A DNA stretch of 64,000 bases, from contig NZ_FRAR01000009.1 in the NCBI RefSeq assembly GCF_900142375.1, positions 109,020 to 173,019 on the forward strand, in the 5' to 3' direction. Source of the DNA: Desulforamulus aeronauticus DSM 10349 (lineage in GTDB: Bacteria > Bacillota > Desulfotomaculia > Desulfotomaculales > Desulfotomaculaceae). The translations under genes were made by a program, and so were the position numbers. The notes beneath the pieces are model-generated. The model was not told the origin of the DNA and made no database searches. It saw only the letters and a program-made list of their open reading frames with translations. Shown in pieces: positions 34,276-41,934 of this stretch; positions within the stretch are counted from its first letter, which is position 1, and each line of letters opens with the position of its first letter.

Positions 34276-34851
34276 TTGTCTCACGTATTCGATGCTAAAA
34301 AGCTGGCTAAATTAGATAACCCTCGCAGAAAAGAACTTATACCACAGGACCAGATACTGTCTTTATTAGGAGTTAAGGCAGGAGAACAGGTGCTGGATGT
34401 GGGCTGTGGTATTGGTTTTTTGACCCTGCCAGCGGCTAAAATGGTGGGTGATACCGGATTTGTCTATGGGGTGGATATTCAAGAGGGTATGTTGGTAGAA
34501 GCCTTGGACCGCAGTAAGCAAGAAAAGCTTTTTACTATTGCCTGGGTCTTAACGCATCCTGATAAAATAACGTTACCTTCAGCCAGCGTAGATTGTGCTA
34601 TGTTGGGTATGGTGGCTCACGAAGCACCGGATTTAACACAGATGCTAGCTGAATGCAGAAGAGTTCTCAAACAGGGTGGCAGAATTGGGGTTGTGGAATG
34701 GAACCAAACCTTTACTGAAATGGGTCCGCCACTGGATCATCGGCTAAAACCGGAGACTTTGCAGGATATCCTGATAAAGCTAGGATTTGGTGAGACAGTC
34801 GTTCATGACATCAGCCTGGGGGTTTATCTAGCAGTAGGTACTAAGAAATAG
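34276..34851 (+). CDS. Class I SAM-dependent methyltransferase (UbiE/Methyltransf_11 type)
   Basis: 191 residues. SAM-binding motif I is VLDVGCGIGFLTLP (about residues 40-53), motif II VYGVDIQ, acidic/post motif at SASVDCAMLGMVAHE, motif for LKQGGRIGVVEW. TTG start with GGTGGAG about 7 nt upstream. Substrate unknown: the fold is shared by small-molecule, quinone and metal(loid) methyltransferases. It is monocistronic, with a probable repressor operator on its promoter, so it may be induced by a substrate. Confidence 0.85.
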   Translation: MSHVFDAKKLAKLDNPRRKELIPQDQILSLLGVKAGEQVLDVGCGIGFLTLPAAKMVGDTGFVYGVDIQEGMLVEALDRSKQEKLFTIAWVLTHPDKITLPSASVDCAMLGMVAHEAPDLTQMLAECRRVLKQGGRIGVVEWNQTFTEMGPPLDHRLKPETLQDILIKLGFGETVVHDISLGVYLAVGTKK

Positions 34852-34872
34852 TAATGATGTGATACGATGTAA

Positions 34873-34931
34873 CCAGAGGGGTCTTGTGATATTGCATAAA
34901 TTCTAAATGCAATATTGCAAGACCCCTCTGG
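34873..34931. other. Long near-perfect inverted repeat between convergent genes
   Basis: 25-bp arms (34873-34897 and 34907-34931) with two mismatches around a 9-nt loop; outer part CCAGAGGGGTCTTG / CAAGACCCCTCTGG. It has no T-tract on either strand, unlike the other terminators here, yet sits exactly between convergent genes. Confidence 0.75.
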
Positions 34932-34932
34932 T

Positions 34933-37242
34933 TTAGACCTCTTTGTTACAACCACGTACATAAACACTGCCAACCTTTTTCTTGGCAAGATGCTTTAAAT
35001 GGGCCGCCTTTTGTGCTAATGCTTCGGGAGTGCAATGACCGGAACAGTCCAAGATAGAGAAAGAAGCTGAGACTAGCGGAAACCAGTTTTCCTGCCCCTG
35101 ACGATCCAACCAATAGAACCCTCCAATTTGCTTATCTTCTATAGAATAAAAATTTCTCACTAGGCGATCAAAGTAACGAATGTATTTCCGACAAATTTCT
35201 TCAGACCTGTCTTGCCGGGTAATAACCACAAAATCATCACCGCCGACATGTCCAATAAAATCTGTAGGAAGTCCAAAATTTCGTACCACACTGGTCAATA
35301 GACGGGCAGCCAATAAGATTAAGCGGTCACCGTTTTCAAAGCCATAACGGTCATTGTAGCACTTAAAATGATCCAAATCGAGGTAGATTAGTGAAAAGGG
35401 TGATTGTTCAACGAGTCTGGTATTGATCTCTCTTTCTATAGTAAGGTTGCCGGGCAAGCCGGTTAAGGGGTTGGCCCCTCGGGCCATTTCTATGCGAATC
35501 TTGGTCATGGTATCCAGTAGGATTTCCACAGAGACAATGCCGTGGAATTTATTGCCATGAGTTACGATGATATAATCATAGATTTTAATTTTATCTCGGC
35601 ACATAGCCTGCTGTGATACTTGTTCGATGGGATCGGTTGCATCCACCACTAGCGGGTGAGGGTCCATAATGGCATAGGCAGAGCGTTGAAAGTAAAGAGC
35701 TGCTCCGTACTGGGTTCCTAGGTAGCGAGCCAGGTGATGGCGCATAATTAACCCTGCGGGTTGACCATCATCGGTAACCACAATGCCGCTTAAAAGTTCA
35801 TTTGCATCAAGGATTTCTTTAATGTTTTTCACCGGGGTACCAATATTCACCTGAACCGAGGGTTCGCAAATCTCGCCAATGGGAAAAGCCCGTTGCCATA
35901 CCCCGGTTGGGTTACGATAGGTTAAGGAAGCGATTTTGTTTAAAGCAGTCTTAGTAACAGCTGGTTTTGGAAAGGCAGGGCGTCCCAAATAATAACCTTG
36001 GCCATAATGAACACCAATGGAATAAAGGGTGGTCAACTCCTCTTCGGTCTCGATACCCTCGGCAATAATACTGCAGCCAATTTTCTGGGCAAAGATAACA
36101 AAGGTTTCTAAAAGAGCCTGCCTGACTCTATTGGTATGAATATCCCGCACCAGAGAAGAGTCAATTTTGATGAATTCTGGGCGGACTTCAGCGATAGCTT
36201 GCAAGCTGGAAAAACCGGCACCGGCATCATCAACTGCCACCCGGTAGCCCTGTCGTCGGTAGTGAGAAAGAGTTTTATTGAACTGCCCAAAGTCTTGAAT
36301 GCTCTGACGTTCCGTTATCTCAAAAACCAGATTGGCTTCAGAAAAATGATTGTCCCTCAGTAATCGTCTAGTTTCTCCTGCAACAAATTGAGGATCATTC
36401 ACGGTATAAGGATGGATGTTAAGGAAGAGTTTTTGGTTTCCCATGGAAATACCGAAATTTTTAATGGCCAGTTCACGACAGATCTTTTCCAATGGGAACA
36501 AAAGCCCTACTTCCTCAGCAAAATTAAAGATAACAGAAGGGGAACCAAAAAAACTGTCCTTAGGGCCACGGGTTAGTGCTTCCCAACCAAATATTTCACC
36601 TGTTTGCAGAGAAACAATGGGTTGATAAACAATGTGAAAAGCTTTTTGAGACAATAGATCGTTAAATTCTGGTAATAGGTGCACAGTTTGCTGGCTCCAA
36701 GTACCCTTAGCAACCTTTTGTGCTTCTTTAATAGCATTATAAAGTCTATGTTCCGGGGTGTGGTTTGTATTTTGGTCAATGGTTGTACAACCAACATGAA
36801 GTCTTAGGTTTATGCCTGTTAGTTTTATCAACTCTCTTCGTAAATCTTCTTCTAAGGCTATGCGCATGGCAGTGGACAGCTTAATAAGCTGATTTGATTG
36901 GATGTTTGTTATAGGCTGACAGAGCAGCAGAAAATCATCACCCCAGATATTTTGTACCAATATCTCCTCAGAACAATTCACAATGACCTTAGCCTTCTCC
37001 TGTAGGACGGATTGAAGTAGATCTAGAACCTGCCTAGCCCAATAATCCCCTTGTACCTGCACTACCTGATGAAAATCTGTAACATCCACATAGAAAAGAA
37101 GTATTGGGTTTTTATGAGATAACATGGTGGTAAGATTACCCATTAAAGAAGATCCTTGCAGCAATTCTCCCAGTAGATTTTTTGGGGAGGGTCTTTTATT
37201 AAATAAACTTTCTATTTTGCGTATTACCTTGCTAACAAGCAA
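34933..37242 (-). CDS. Composite c-di-GMP protein: degenerate GGDEF, EAL, CBS pair, GGDEF
   Basis: 769 residues, no membrane segment. N-terminal degenerate GGDEF-like domain (about residues 45-180, with WGDDFLLL at the signature). EAL domain about 200-440: GWEALTRG, FLNIHP, FEITERQ, VDDAGAGFSSL, IKIDSSLV, AEGIETEEEL, QGYYLGRP; the catalytic E, N, E, D and K pattern looks complete. CBS pair about 455-590 (EICEPSVQVN to FHGIVSVEILL). C-terminal GGDEF about 600-765 with HVGGDDFVV and LDLDHFKCYND. It could both break and make c-di-GMP, with the CBS pair sensing a nucleotide. TTG start after GGGGGG. Confidence 0.88.
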   Translation of the reverse strand: MLVSKVIRKIESLFNKRPSPKNLLGELLQGSSLMGNLTTMLSHKNPILLFYVDVTDFHQVVQVQGDYWARQVLDLLQSVLQEKAKVIVNCSEEILVQNIWGDDFLLLCQPITNIQSNQLIKLSTAMRIALEEDLRRELIKLTGINLRLHVGCTTIDQNTNHTPEHRLYNAIKEAQKVAKGTWSQQTVHLLPEFNDLLSQKAFHIVYQPIVSLQTGEIFGWEALTRGPKDSFFGSPSVIFNFAEEVGLLFPLEKICRELAIKNFGISMGNQKLFLNIHPYTVNDPQFVAGETRRLLRDNHFSEANLVFEITERQSIQDFGQFNKTLSHYRRQGYRVAVDDAGAGFSSLQAIAEVRPEFIKIDSSLVRDIHTNRVRQALLETFVIFAQKIGCSIIAEGIETEEELTTLYSIGVHYGQGYYLGRPAFPKPAVTKTALNKIASLTYRNPTGVWQRAFPIGEICEPSVQVNIGTPVKNIKEILDANELLSGIVVTDDGQPAGLIMRHHLARYLGTQYGAALYFQRSAYAIMDPHPLVVDATDPIEQVSQQAMCRDKIKIYDYIIVTHGNKFHGIVSVEILLDTMTKIRIEMARGANPLTGLPGNLTIEREINTRLVEQSPFSLIYLDLDHFKCYNDRYGFENGDRLILLAARLLTSVVRNFGLPTDFIGHVGGDDFVVITRQDRSEEICRKYIRYFDRLVRNFYSIEDKQIGGFYWLDRQGQENWFPLVSASFSILDCSGHCTPEALAQKAAHLKHLAKKKVGSVYVRGCNKEV

Positions 37243-37456
37243 TATGAATACCCCCTACCCTACCGAATTATCCCATTCATCGTATAACGTTATATTTAGC
37301 CACAGGTTAATTCAGTGTTAGGAGGGGATTAAAAATATCAATAGAATTTAAAGTGGTTTTAACAATGGCTTAACCGGAAACCAATACTTTTTCGCTAGAG
37401 TAAAGAAGAAAAATACTGGTAAAACCAACCAGGGAAGGGGCGAAAAAGTCTTCTAA

Positions 37457-39058
37457 ATGATTACTATTAAAATTGGCACCAAAATCGGGTTAGGTTTCTC
37501 CGTAATGCTTGCTTTGATTATGTTCATAGGTGGGACATCGTTCTTTTTCATAAATTCCATTAAAGAAAAAACCAGGGTTATAGAGAATTCAACCAAGCAA
37601 GTGCAATTAGCCCTAGAGACTGAGAAAGAATTTAAAGAAGCTGTTTCCTCTACGCGAGCTTATATGGGTTATGGAGATGAGAGTTTTATTACCAAAGAGA
37701 ATCAGAAAATAGCTGATGTAGACAAGAAGATGAAAGCTTTACTACAAATTGTTGATGAAAAAGATAAGTCTAAGATGCAGCTAGTTATTACACTTTTAGG
37801 AAATTATAAAAAAAGGGTATCCGATGAATTGTTTCCCTTAGCTCGAAACTTCCACCACACAGTGGCTACCGGAGAGATTGATAAGGCCCAAGAGTTGAGA
37901 AATAAAACGTTATCTCTGTCGAACGAAATTTCTATTCTGCAGGGGCAAATCGAAAGTGAATTAGGCACTATAGCCAAGAAGAACAACGACTTATTTAACC
38001 GTAGCTTGTCAGCCTCACTTTCCGAACAGGATAAAGTTATTACTGCCACCCTGCTCCTGAATTTTTTTACGATTGTGGTAGGTATGATCCTTAGTGTTTT
38101 CTTGACAAAAATGATTAGAAGTCCAATCATACACACCGCTAAAGAGGCTGAAAAGTTTGTTATAGGAGATTTTAGACAGGAGATTCATTGTACCTCCTCC
38201 GATGAAGTAGGGCAATTGACTCGTACCCTGAATCAAATGCGACTGAGTTTTAGAGAGATACTGCAAAATTTAGGTCAATTATCGGGTAATTTGGATGAAG
38301 CAGCCAATCAATTGGTCATTCAATCAGAACAAACATCCCAAGGGGCCGAGTCTATTTCTGCCACCACAAATCAAAATGCCTGTAGGATCACAGATCTGTC
38401 CCAGCGCTCGCAACAAATGCTCCAACAAGCAGATTCAGCCTGTCAGCAGGCTAAACAAGGTTATCAGGGGATTTCATTGGTGATCAACCAGATGCAGGAC
38501 ATACTAGAAGTATCTAACGAAGTTGAAACCTCTGTGCAGGATCTTCATTCTGCCATTAACAAGACAAGCCAGTTCGTGGAGGTAATTAGTAGTATTGCGG
38601 AGAGGACCCATCTACTGGCCTTAAATGCGGCCATTGAGGCTGCACGGGCAGGAGAGGCGGGTAAAGGTTTTTCGATTGTATCAGATGAAGTGAGAAAGTT
38701 AGCAGAGCAAGCCGCACAGTCCGTCGGAGAAGTTAACAAGTTAATGCTGGAAATCCAAAATGCAGCTACCAAATCGCGTATATCCTTAGCCAGTGGTAAT
38801 CAAAAGGTTCAGGAAGGCAATAAAATGGTTGGTGAAGTGGGAGGACTTTTTCATAAAATTATCCAAGAGGTACAGTATCTTTCTGAACACGTGCGCAATG
38901 TAGTAACGGATACCCAGCAAATTGAAGCCGGGGGCAAAATAATGGCGGTTACTTCCCAAAGACAAACGGTGGCCATGCAAGAAGCTAAAACGGCTGCCAT
39001 AGGTCTGAAAAATTTATCAGAGGGATTACAAGGCGTGCTCCTCAAGTTTAAAATATAA
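37457..39058 (+). CDS. Methyl-accepting chemotaxis protein
   Basis: 533 residues. First membrane helix about residues 9-31, extracytoplasmic helical-bundle sensor about 32-190, second helix VITATLLLNFFTIVVGMIL (about 195-213), HAMP about 218-270, and a cytoplasmic signalling coiled coil with the hairpin tip AERTHLLALNAAIEAARAGEAG (about 384-405) that contacts CheA/CheW. ATG 37457 with GGGAAGGGG upstream. No che genes nearby; ligand unknown. Its place next to a c-di-GMP protein and an orphan response regulator fits a signalling patch. Confidence 0.92.
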   Translation: MITIKIGTKIGLGFSVMLALIMFIGGTSFFFINSIKEKTRVIENSTKQVQLALETEKEFKEAVSSTRAYMGYGDESFITKENQKIADVDKKMKALLQIVDEKDKSKMQLVITLLGNYKKRVSDELFPLARNFHHTVATGEIDKAQELRNKTLSLSNEISILQGQIESELGTIAKKNNDLFNRSLSASLSEQDKVITATLLLNFFTIVVGMILSVFLTKMIRSPIIHTAKEAEKFVIGDFRQEIHCTSSDEVGQLTRTLNQMRLSFREILQNLGQLSGNLDEAANQLVIQSEQTSQGAESISATTNQNACRITDLSQRSQQMLQQADSACQQAKQGYQGISLVINQMQDILEVSNEVETSVQDLHSAINKTSQFVEVISSIAERTHLLALNAAIEAARAGEAGKGFSIVSDEVRKLAEQAAQSVGEVNKLMLEIQNAATKSRISLASGNQKVQEGNKMVGEVGGLFHKIIQEVQYLSEHVRNVVTDTQQIEAGGKIMAVTSQRQTVAMQEAKTAAIGLKNLSEGLQGVLLKFKI

Positions 39059-39177
39059 CTTTCAACAGCTTTTAAAATGACTTTATGGACGGTTTTAATA
39101 TTGTTTTAATACTCTCTTTGCCAACTCTTAACACGTACAAAGTATAATTAATCAAGACTATTAATTGAGGTGGCTGG

Positions 39178-39876
39178 ATGTCTAAAATTTTAGTGATTGA
39201 TGATGAAAGTAATATCACAGAACTCATCAAGTATACACTGGAGAAAGATAATCATGAGGTTATAGTTGCTTTTGACGGCGAAGAAGGACTCCAGTTAGCA
39301 CAACTAGAAGCCCCGGATTTAATTATACTGGATATTATGTTGCCTAAACTAGATGGTTTGGAGGTTTGCCGGCGTCTGCGCAGCCAACAACCGACAACAG
39401 TGGTACCCATTTTAATGGTTTCGGCCCGAGGGGAAACGATAGATAATATCCTCGGACTGGAAATGGGTGCCGATGACTATATAGCCAAACCCTTTAGCAC
39501 CAGGGAGTTAGCGGCCCGGGTAAAGGCCAATCTCAGGCGACTTAGGTATGCCGATGCCAATAAAGTGGTTGATAGCACTCGAAAGGTAAGTGTGAGGGAT
39601 GTAGTATTAGATTTAGATAAGTATGAAGTTACCGTAGCTGGACAATTGGTTAGTTTTACGCCAAAGGAATTTAAATTATTGAAGATCCTAATAACTCATC
39701 CCGGTAAGGTCTTTACCAGAGACGTTTTGCTAGATCGTGTATGGGGCTTTGAATACCATAATGACAGCCGTACAGTAGATGTTCATATACGCTATATTCG
39801 CCAAAAAATCGAAAAAGACCCGGCGGTTCCGAAGTATATCATTACAGTTCGGGGAGTTGGCTATAAATTTGACTAA
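39178..39876 (+). CDS. OmpR/PhoB-family response regulator (orphan)
   Basis: 232 residues. Receiver domain 1-120 with acidic pocket DDE (8-10), phosphoacceptor Asp52 in LIILDIMLPKLDG, and conserved KPF with Lys at about 104. C-terminal winged helix (about 138-232): VSFTPKEFKLLKILITHPGKVFTRDVLLDRVWG and the recognition region SRTVDVHIRYIRQKIE. ATG with GAGGTGG. No histidine kinase gene adjoins it; the next plus-strand gene is 1.6 kb away, so its kinase must lie elsewhere. The nearest family members are PhoB/PhoP and WalR types. Confidence 0.9.
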   Translation: MSKILVIDDESNITELIKYTLEKDNHEVIVAFDGEEGLQLAQLEAPDLIILDIMLPKLDGLEVCRRLRSQQPTTVVPILMVSARGETIDNILGLEMGADDYIAKPFSTRELAARVKANLRRLRYADANKVVDSTRKVSVRDVVLDLDKYEVTVAGQLVSFTPKEFKLLKILITHPGKVFTRDVLLDRVWGFEYHNDSRTVDVHIRYIRQKIEKDPAVPKYIITVRGVGYKFD

Positions 39877-40008
39877 ATGATGTTGTCTTGAGGGGCTTAT
39901 TACCGAGTTTAACTATTAATGAACATAGAAATGCGTAGGCTTAGTTGTATTCTCAACTAAGCCTATTTTGTCCCTGTCAAGGCGACCTATTCGATTTTTG
40001 GCGACCCC

Positions 40009-41067
40009 CTACACTAAATACTCTACCTTAGCCTCTGGAAAATATCTGTTCAGCAGATTTTCCAGATGTACTTTTACCTCAGACATACTTTCTTTGGGAT
40101 AGATGTATTTACCATAACCAAACTGCCCGTACTTAAACTGGCGGTACTCTTCATTCATATCTAACTGGGACTTAGGGAAGATTTCCTGAATATTGTTCTT
40201 GGCCCGTCGGGTAAAGCGATGGGTGATTAGCTCAAAGGTTAGGTCTTTGCGGGATAACGGATCTAAAACCCGATCCAGTTCAGCAAAAAGCTCACTGTAG
40301 CCCTGCTGCCAACCCGCATAGATCATTATGGGTGCCACCAGAAAGCCCAGCGGATAGCCAGCACGAGCTACTTTACTGGCTGCGGCCACTCGTTCTGTCA
40401 TAGAAGGGGTGTCATGTTCAAATTTAGTAATGACGTAATCAGTATTCAAACTAAAACGGAAACGGGTGCGTCCGTGGTGTTTGGCTTCCAATAAGGAATC
40501 AATATCGGTAAATTTGGTCACAAAACGGAAACGAGCATGTTCCTGCTGTCCAAAGAATTCGATAGCTTGCTTTAAGGCGCCGGTATAACGCTCTACGGGA
40601 ATGGGGTCGGAGGTGGCGGCTCCTTCGAAGATGGTTTCCCGAGGCAGGTGTTCCTGGATATAGTCACTGGCTCGGCTTAGTATTTCATCTAGATTGACAT
40701 AGATGCGAAGGTAAGGTTTTTTACCTAAATTGGTTAGCAGATAGCAATATTCACACTTGCCTGGGCAACTGGTAACCAGGGGGAGTTGATAATGAGCCGA
40801 AGGTTTACAAGTTTGAAATTCTTTACCTTTGCGCACTCCAATGACCAGGGTCCGTTTGGCCTCAAAAAATCCTTCCTGAGGTGTTTTTCCTGGTATACCT
40901 ACAATGCGATTATGGGAACCGGTGACTGTGACAGGAATACCCTCAGCACTGAAATAATCCCGCAAGTGTTGGCCCAGCTCATAATGTAGGGCGGCGGGTT
41001 CAATAAAAACTCTCTTAGGTATGAAAATATGTCTGGCAGCTGACTTTTCTAAGACCGCTTTTGTCAT
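40009..41067 (-). CDS. splB: Spore photoproduct lyase SplB
   Basis: 352-residue radical-SAM DNA repair enzyme that reverses the thymine dimer formed in UV-irradiated spores. The [4Fe-4S] motif is CPGKCEYC (Cys101, Cys105, Cys108). The body aligns with SplB of Bacillus: KPSAHYQLPL, KPYLRIYVNLDEIL, RFRFSLNTDYVI, PLGFLVAPIM, GWQQGY, FELITHRFT. The position of the Bacillus hydrogen-donor cysteine (Cys141, in ASCTSD) reads GAATSD here, so it is Ala151; an extra Cys87 lies in FQTCKPS, just before the cluster. ATG with AAGGAAGG. Single gene, no sigma-G promoter recognised upstream. Confidence 0.92.
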   Translation of the reverse strand: MTKAVLEKSAARHIFIPKRVFIEPAALHYELGQHLRDYFSAEGIPVTVTGSHNRIVGIPGKTPQEGFFEAKRTLVIGVRKGKEFQTCKPSAHYQLPLVTSCPGKCEYCYLLTNLGKKPYLRIYVNLDEILSRASDYIQEHLPRETIFEGAATSDPIPVERYTGALKQAIEFFGQQEHARFRFVTKFTDIDSLLEAKHHGRTRFRFSLNTDYVITKFEHDTPSMTERVAAASKVARAGYPLGFLVAPIMIYAGWQQGYSELFAELDRVLDPLSRKDLTFELITHRFTRRAKNNIQEIFPKSQLDMNEEYRQFKYGQFGYGKYIYPKESMSEVKVHLENLLNRYFPEAKVEYLV

Positions 41068-41163
41068 AAAATTAAACCTTCCTTGTTTTTAGTTAACTTC
41101 TAGAGGGATGCCACTAAATTTGGTTACCTACCTATCCTGACTTTACAGTTATTATTATCAGGA

Positions 41164-41211
41164 TAGAAAAACTAACTTTTGGTCTGTGTGTCAAAGCCAA
41201 GTTTTTCTAAC
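41164..41211 (+). repeat. Small inverted-repeat element, copy C
   Basis: Begins TAGAAAAACTAAC and ends GCCAAGTTTTTCTAAC, so its ends are inverted copies of each other. Shortened relative to copies A and B. Confidence 0.6.
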
Positions 41212-41356
41212 AGTATGTCACCGGCAGAAGAGAATATGTAAGCTAGGACTTCTGCCCTATTTTAACTGGATGATAACTGTTAAAGAAAATGGAAGAAAAT
41301 GAAAGGTATAGACAACCTTAGTCTCTCTGGTTGGCAAATATTACTGCAGAGAGGTT

Positions 41357-41385
41357 TTGACTCACTATATATGGTATTTTATAAT
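41357..41385 (+). promoter_or_regulatory. Promoter of the nrdR-nrdD-nrdG operon with NrdR box
   Basis: TTGACT (41357-41362), 17 bp, TATAAT (41380-41385). The spacer contains ACTATATATGGT (41364-41375), close to the NrdR-box core CWATATATWG, so the repressor would sit between the -35 and -10. Confidence 0.8.
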
Positions 41386-41457
41386 TAGACTGACTACAAG
41401 ATGTTGTTGTGGTTGCGCCTATTTGTGTTTTAGCCCTATATCTGGGGGGTGAGTTTA

Positions 41458-41919
41458 ATGCATTGTCCCTTTTGCAATTTTCCGGAAAGTCGGGTCTTAG
41501 ACTCCCGGCCTGCCGATGAAGGTAGCAGTATACGTCGCCGTAGGGAATGCAATGATTGTGGTAAAAGGTTTACCACGTATGAGCGGCTGGAGGAACGTCC
41601 ACTGGTAGTGGTTAAAAAAGATGGACGTCGAGAAGTGTTTGACCGGACTAAACTAGTGGCGGGTTTTATGAAGGCCTGCGAAAAAAGACCGGTTCCGATC
41701 CAGAAAATAGAAGATACTGTGAACTATATTGAAAGGGAATTACGCAGCCAGATGGAACCGGAAATCCCCAGCCAAGCGGTGGGGGAACTGGTTATGAACC
41801 AACTGTTAGAGCTGGATGAGGTGGCTTATGTTCGTTTTGCCTCGGTATACCGACAGTTTGGCAATATCTATAGTTTTCTCCACGAAGTGGAGAAGCTGTT
41901 GAAGAGTAAAGAGAGATAA
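41458..41919 (+). CDS. nrdR: Ribonucleotide reductase repressor NrdR
   Basis: 153 residues. N-terminal zinc ribbon with CPFC (about residues 3-6) and CNDCGKRFTTYER (about 31-43), then an ATP-cone domain (VVVKKDGRREVFDRTKLVAGFMKA, about 49-72) that reads the ATP/dATP balance. ATG 41458 lies 6 nt after GGGGGGTGA; the in-frame GTG at 41449 is in the SD. It is co-transcribed with the reductase it should control (16-bp gap to nrdD), and a matching operator is in the promoter. Confidence 0.96.
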   Translation: MHCPFCNFPESRVLDSRPADEGSSIRRRRECNDCGKRFTTYERLEERPLVVVKKDGRREVFDRTKLVAGFMKACEKRPVPIQKIEDTVNYIERELRSQMEPEIPSQAVGELVMNQLLELDEVAYVRFASVYRQFGNIYSFLHEVEKLLKSKER

Positions 41920-41934
41920 GGGGGCCCTGTAGAG

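Larger units (their letters stand above)
41068..41457. other. 390-bp gap between splB and nrdR
   Basis: Contains a CTATCCTGA/TCAGGATAG inverted repeat (41132-41166), repeat element C (41164-41211), a CTCTCTG/CAGAGAG inverted repeat (41322-41353) and the nrdR promoter with its operator. No additional gene seen. Confidence 0.7.
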
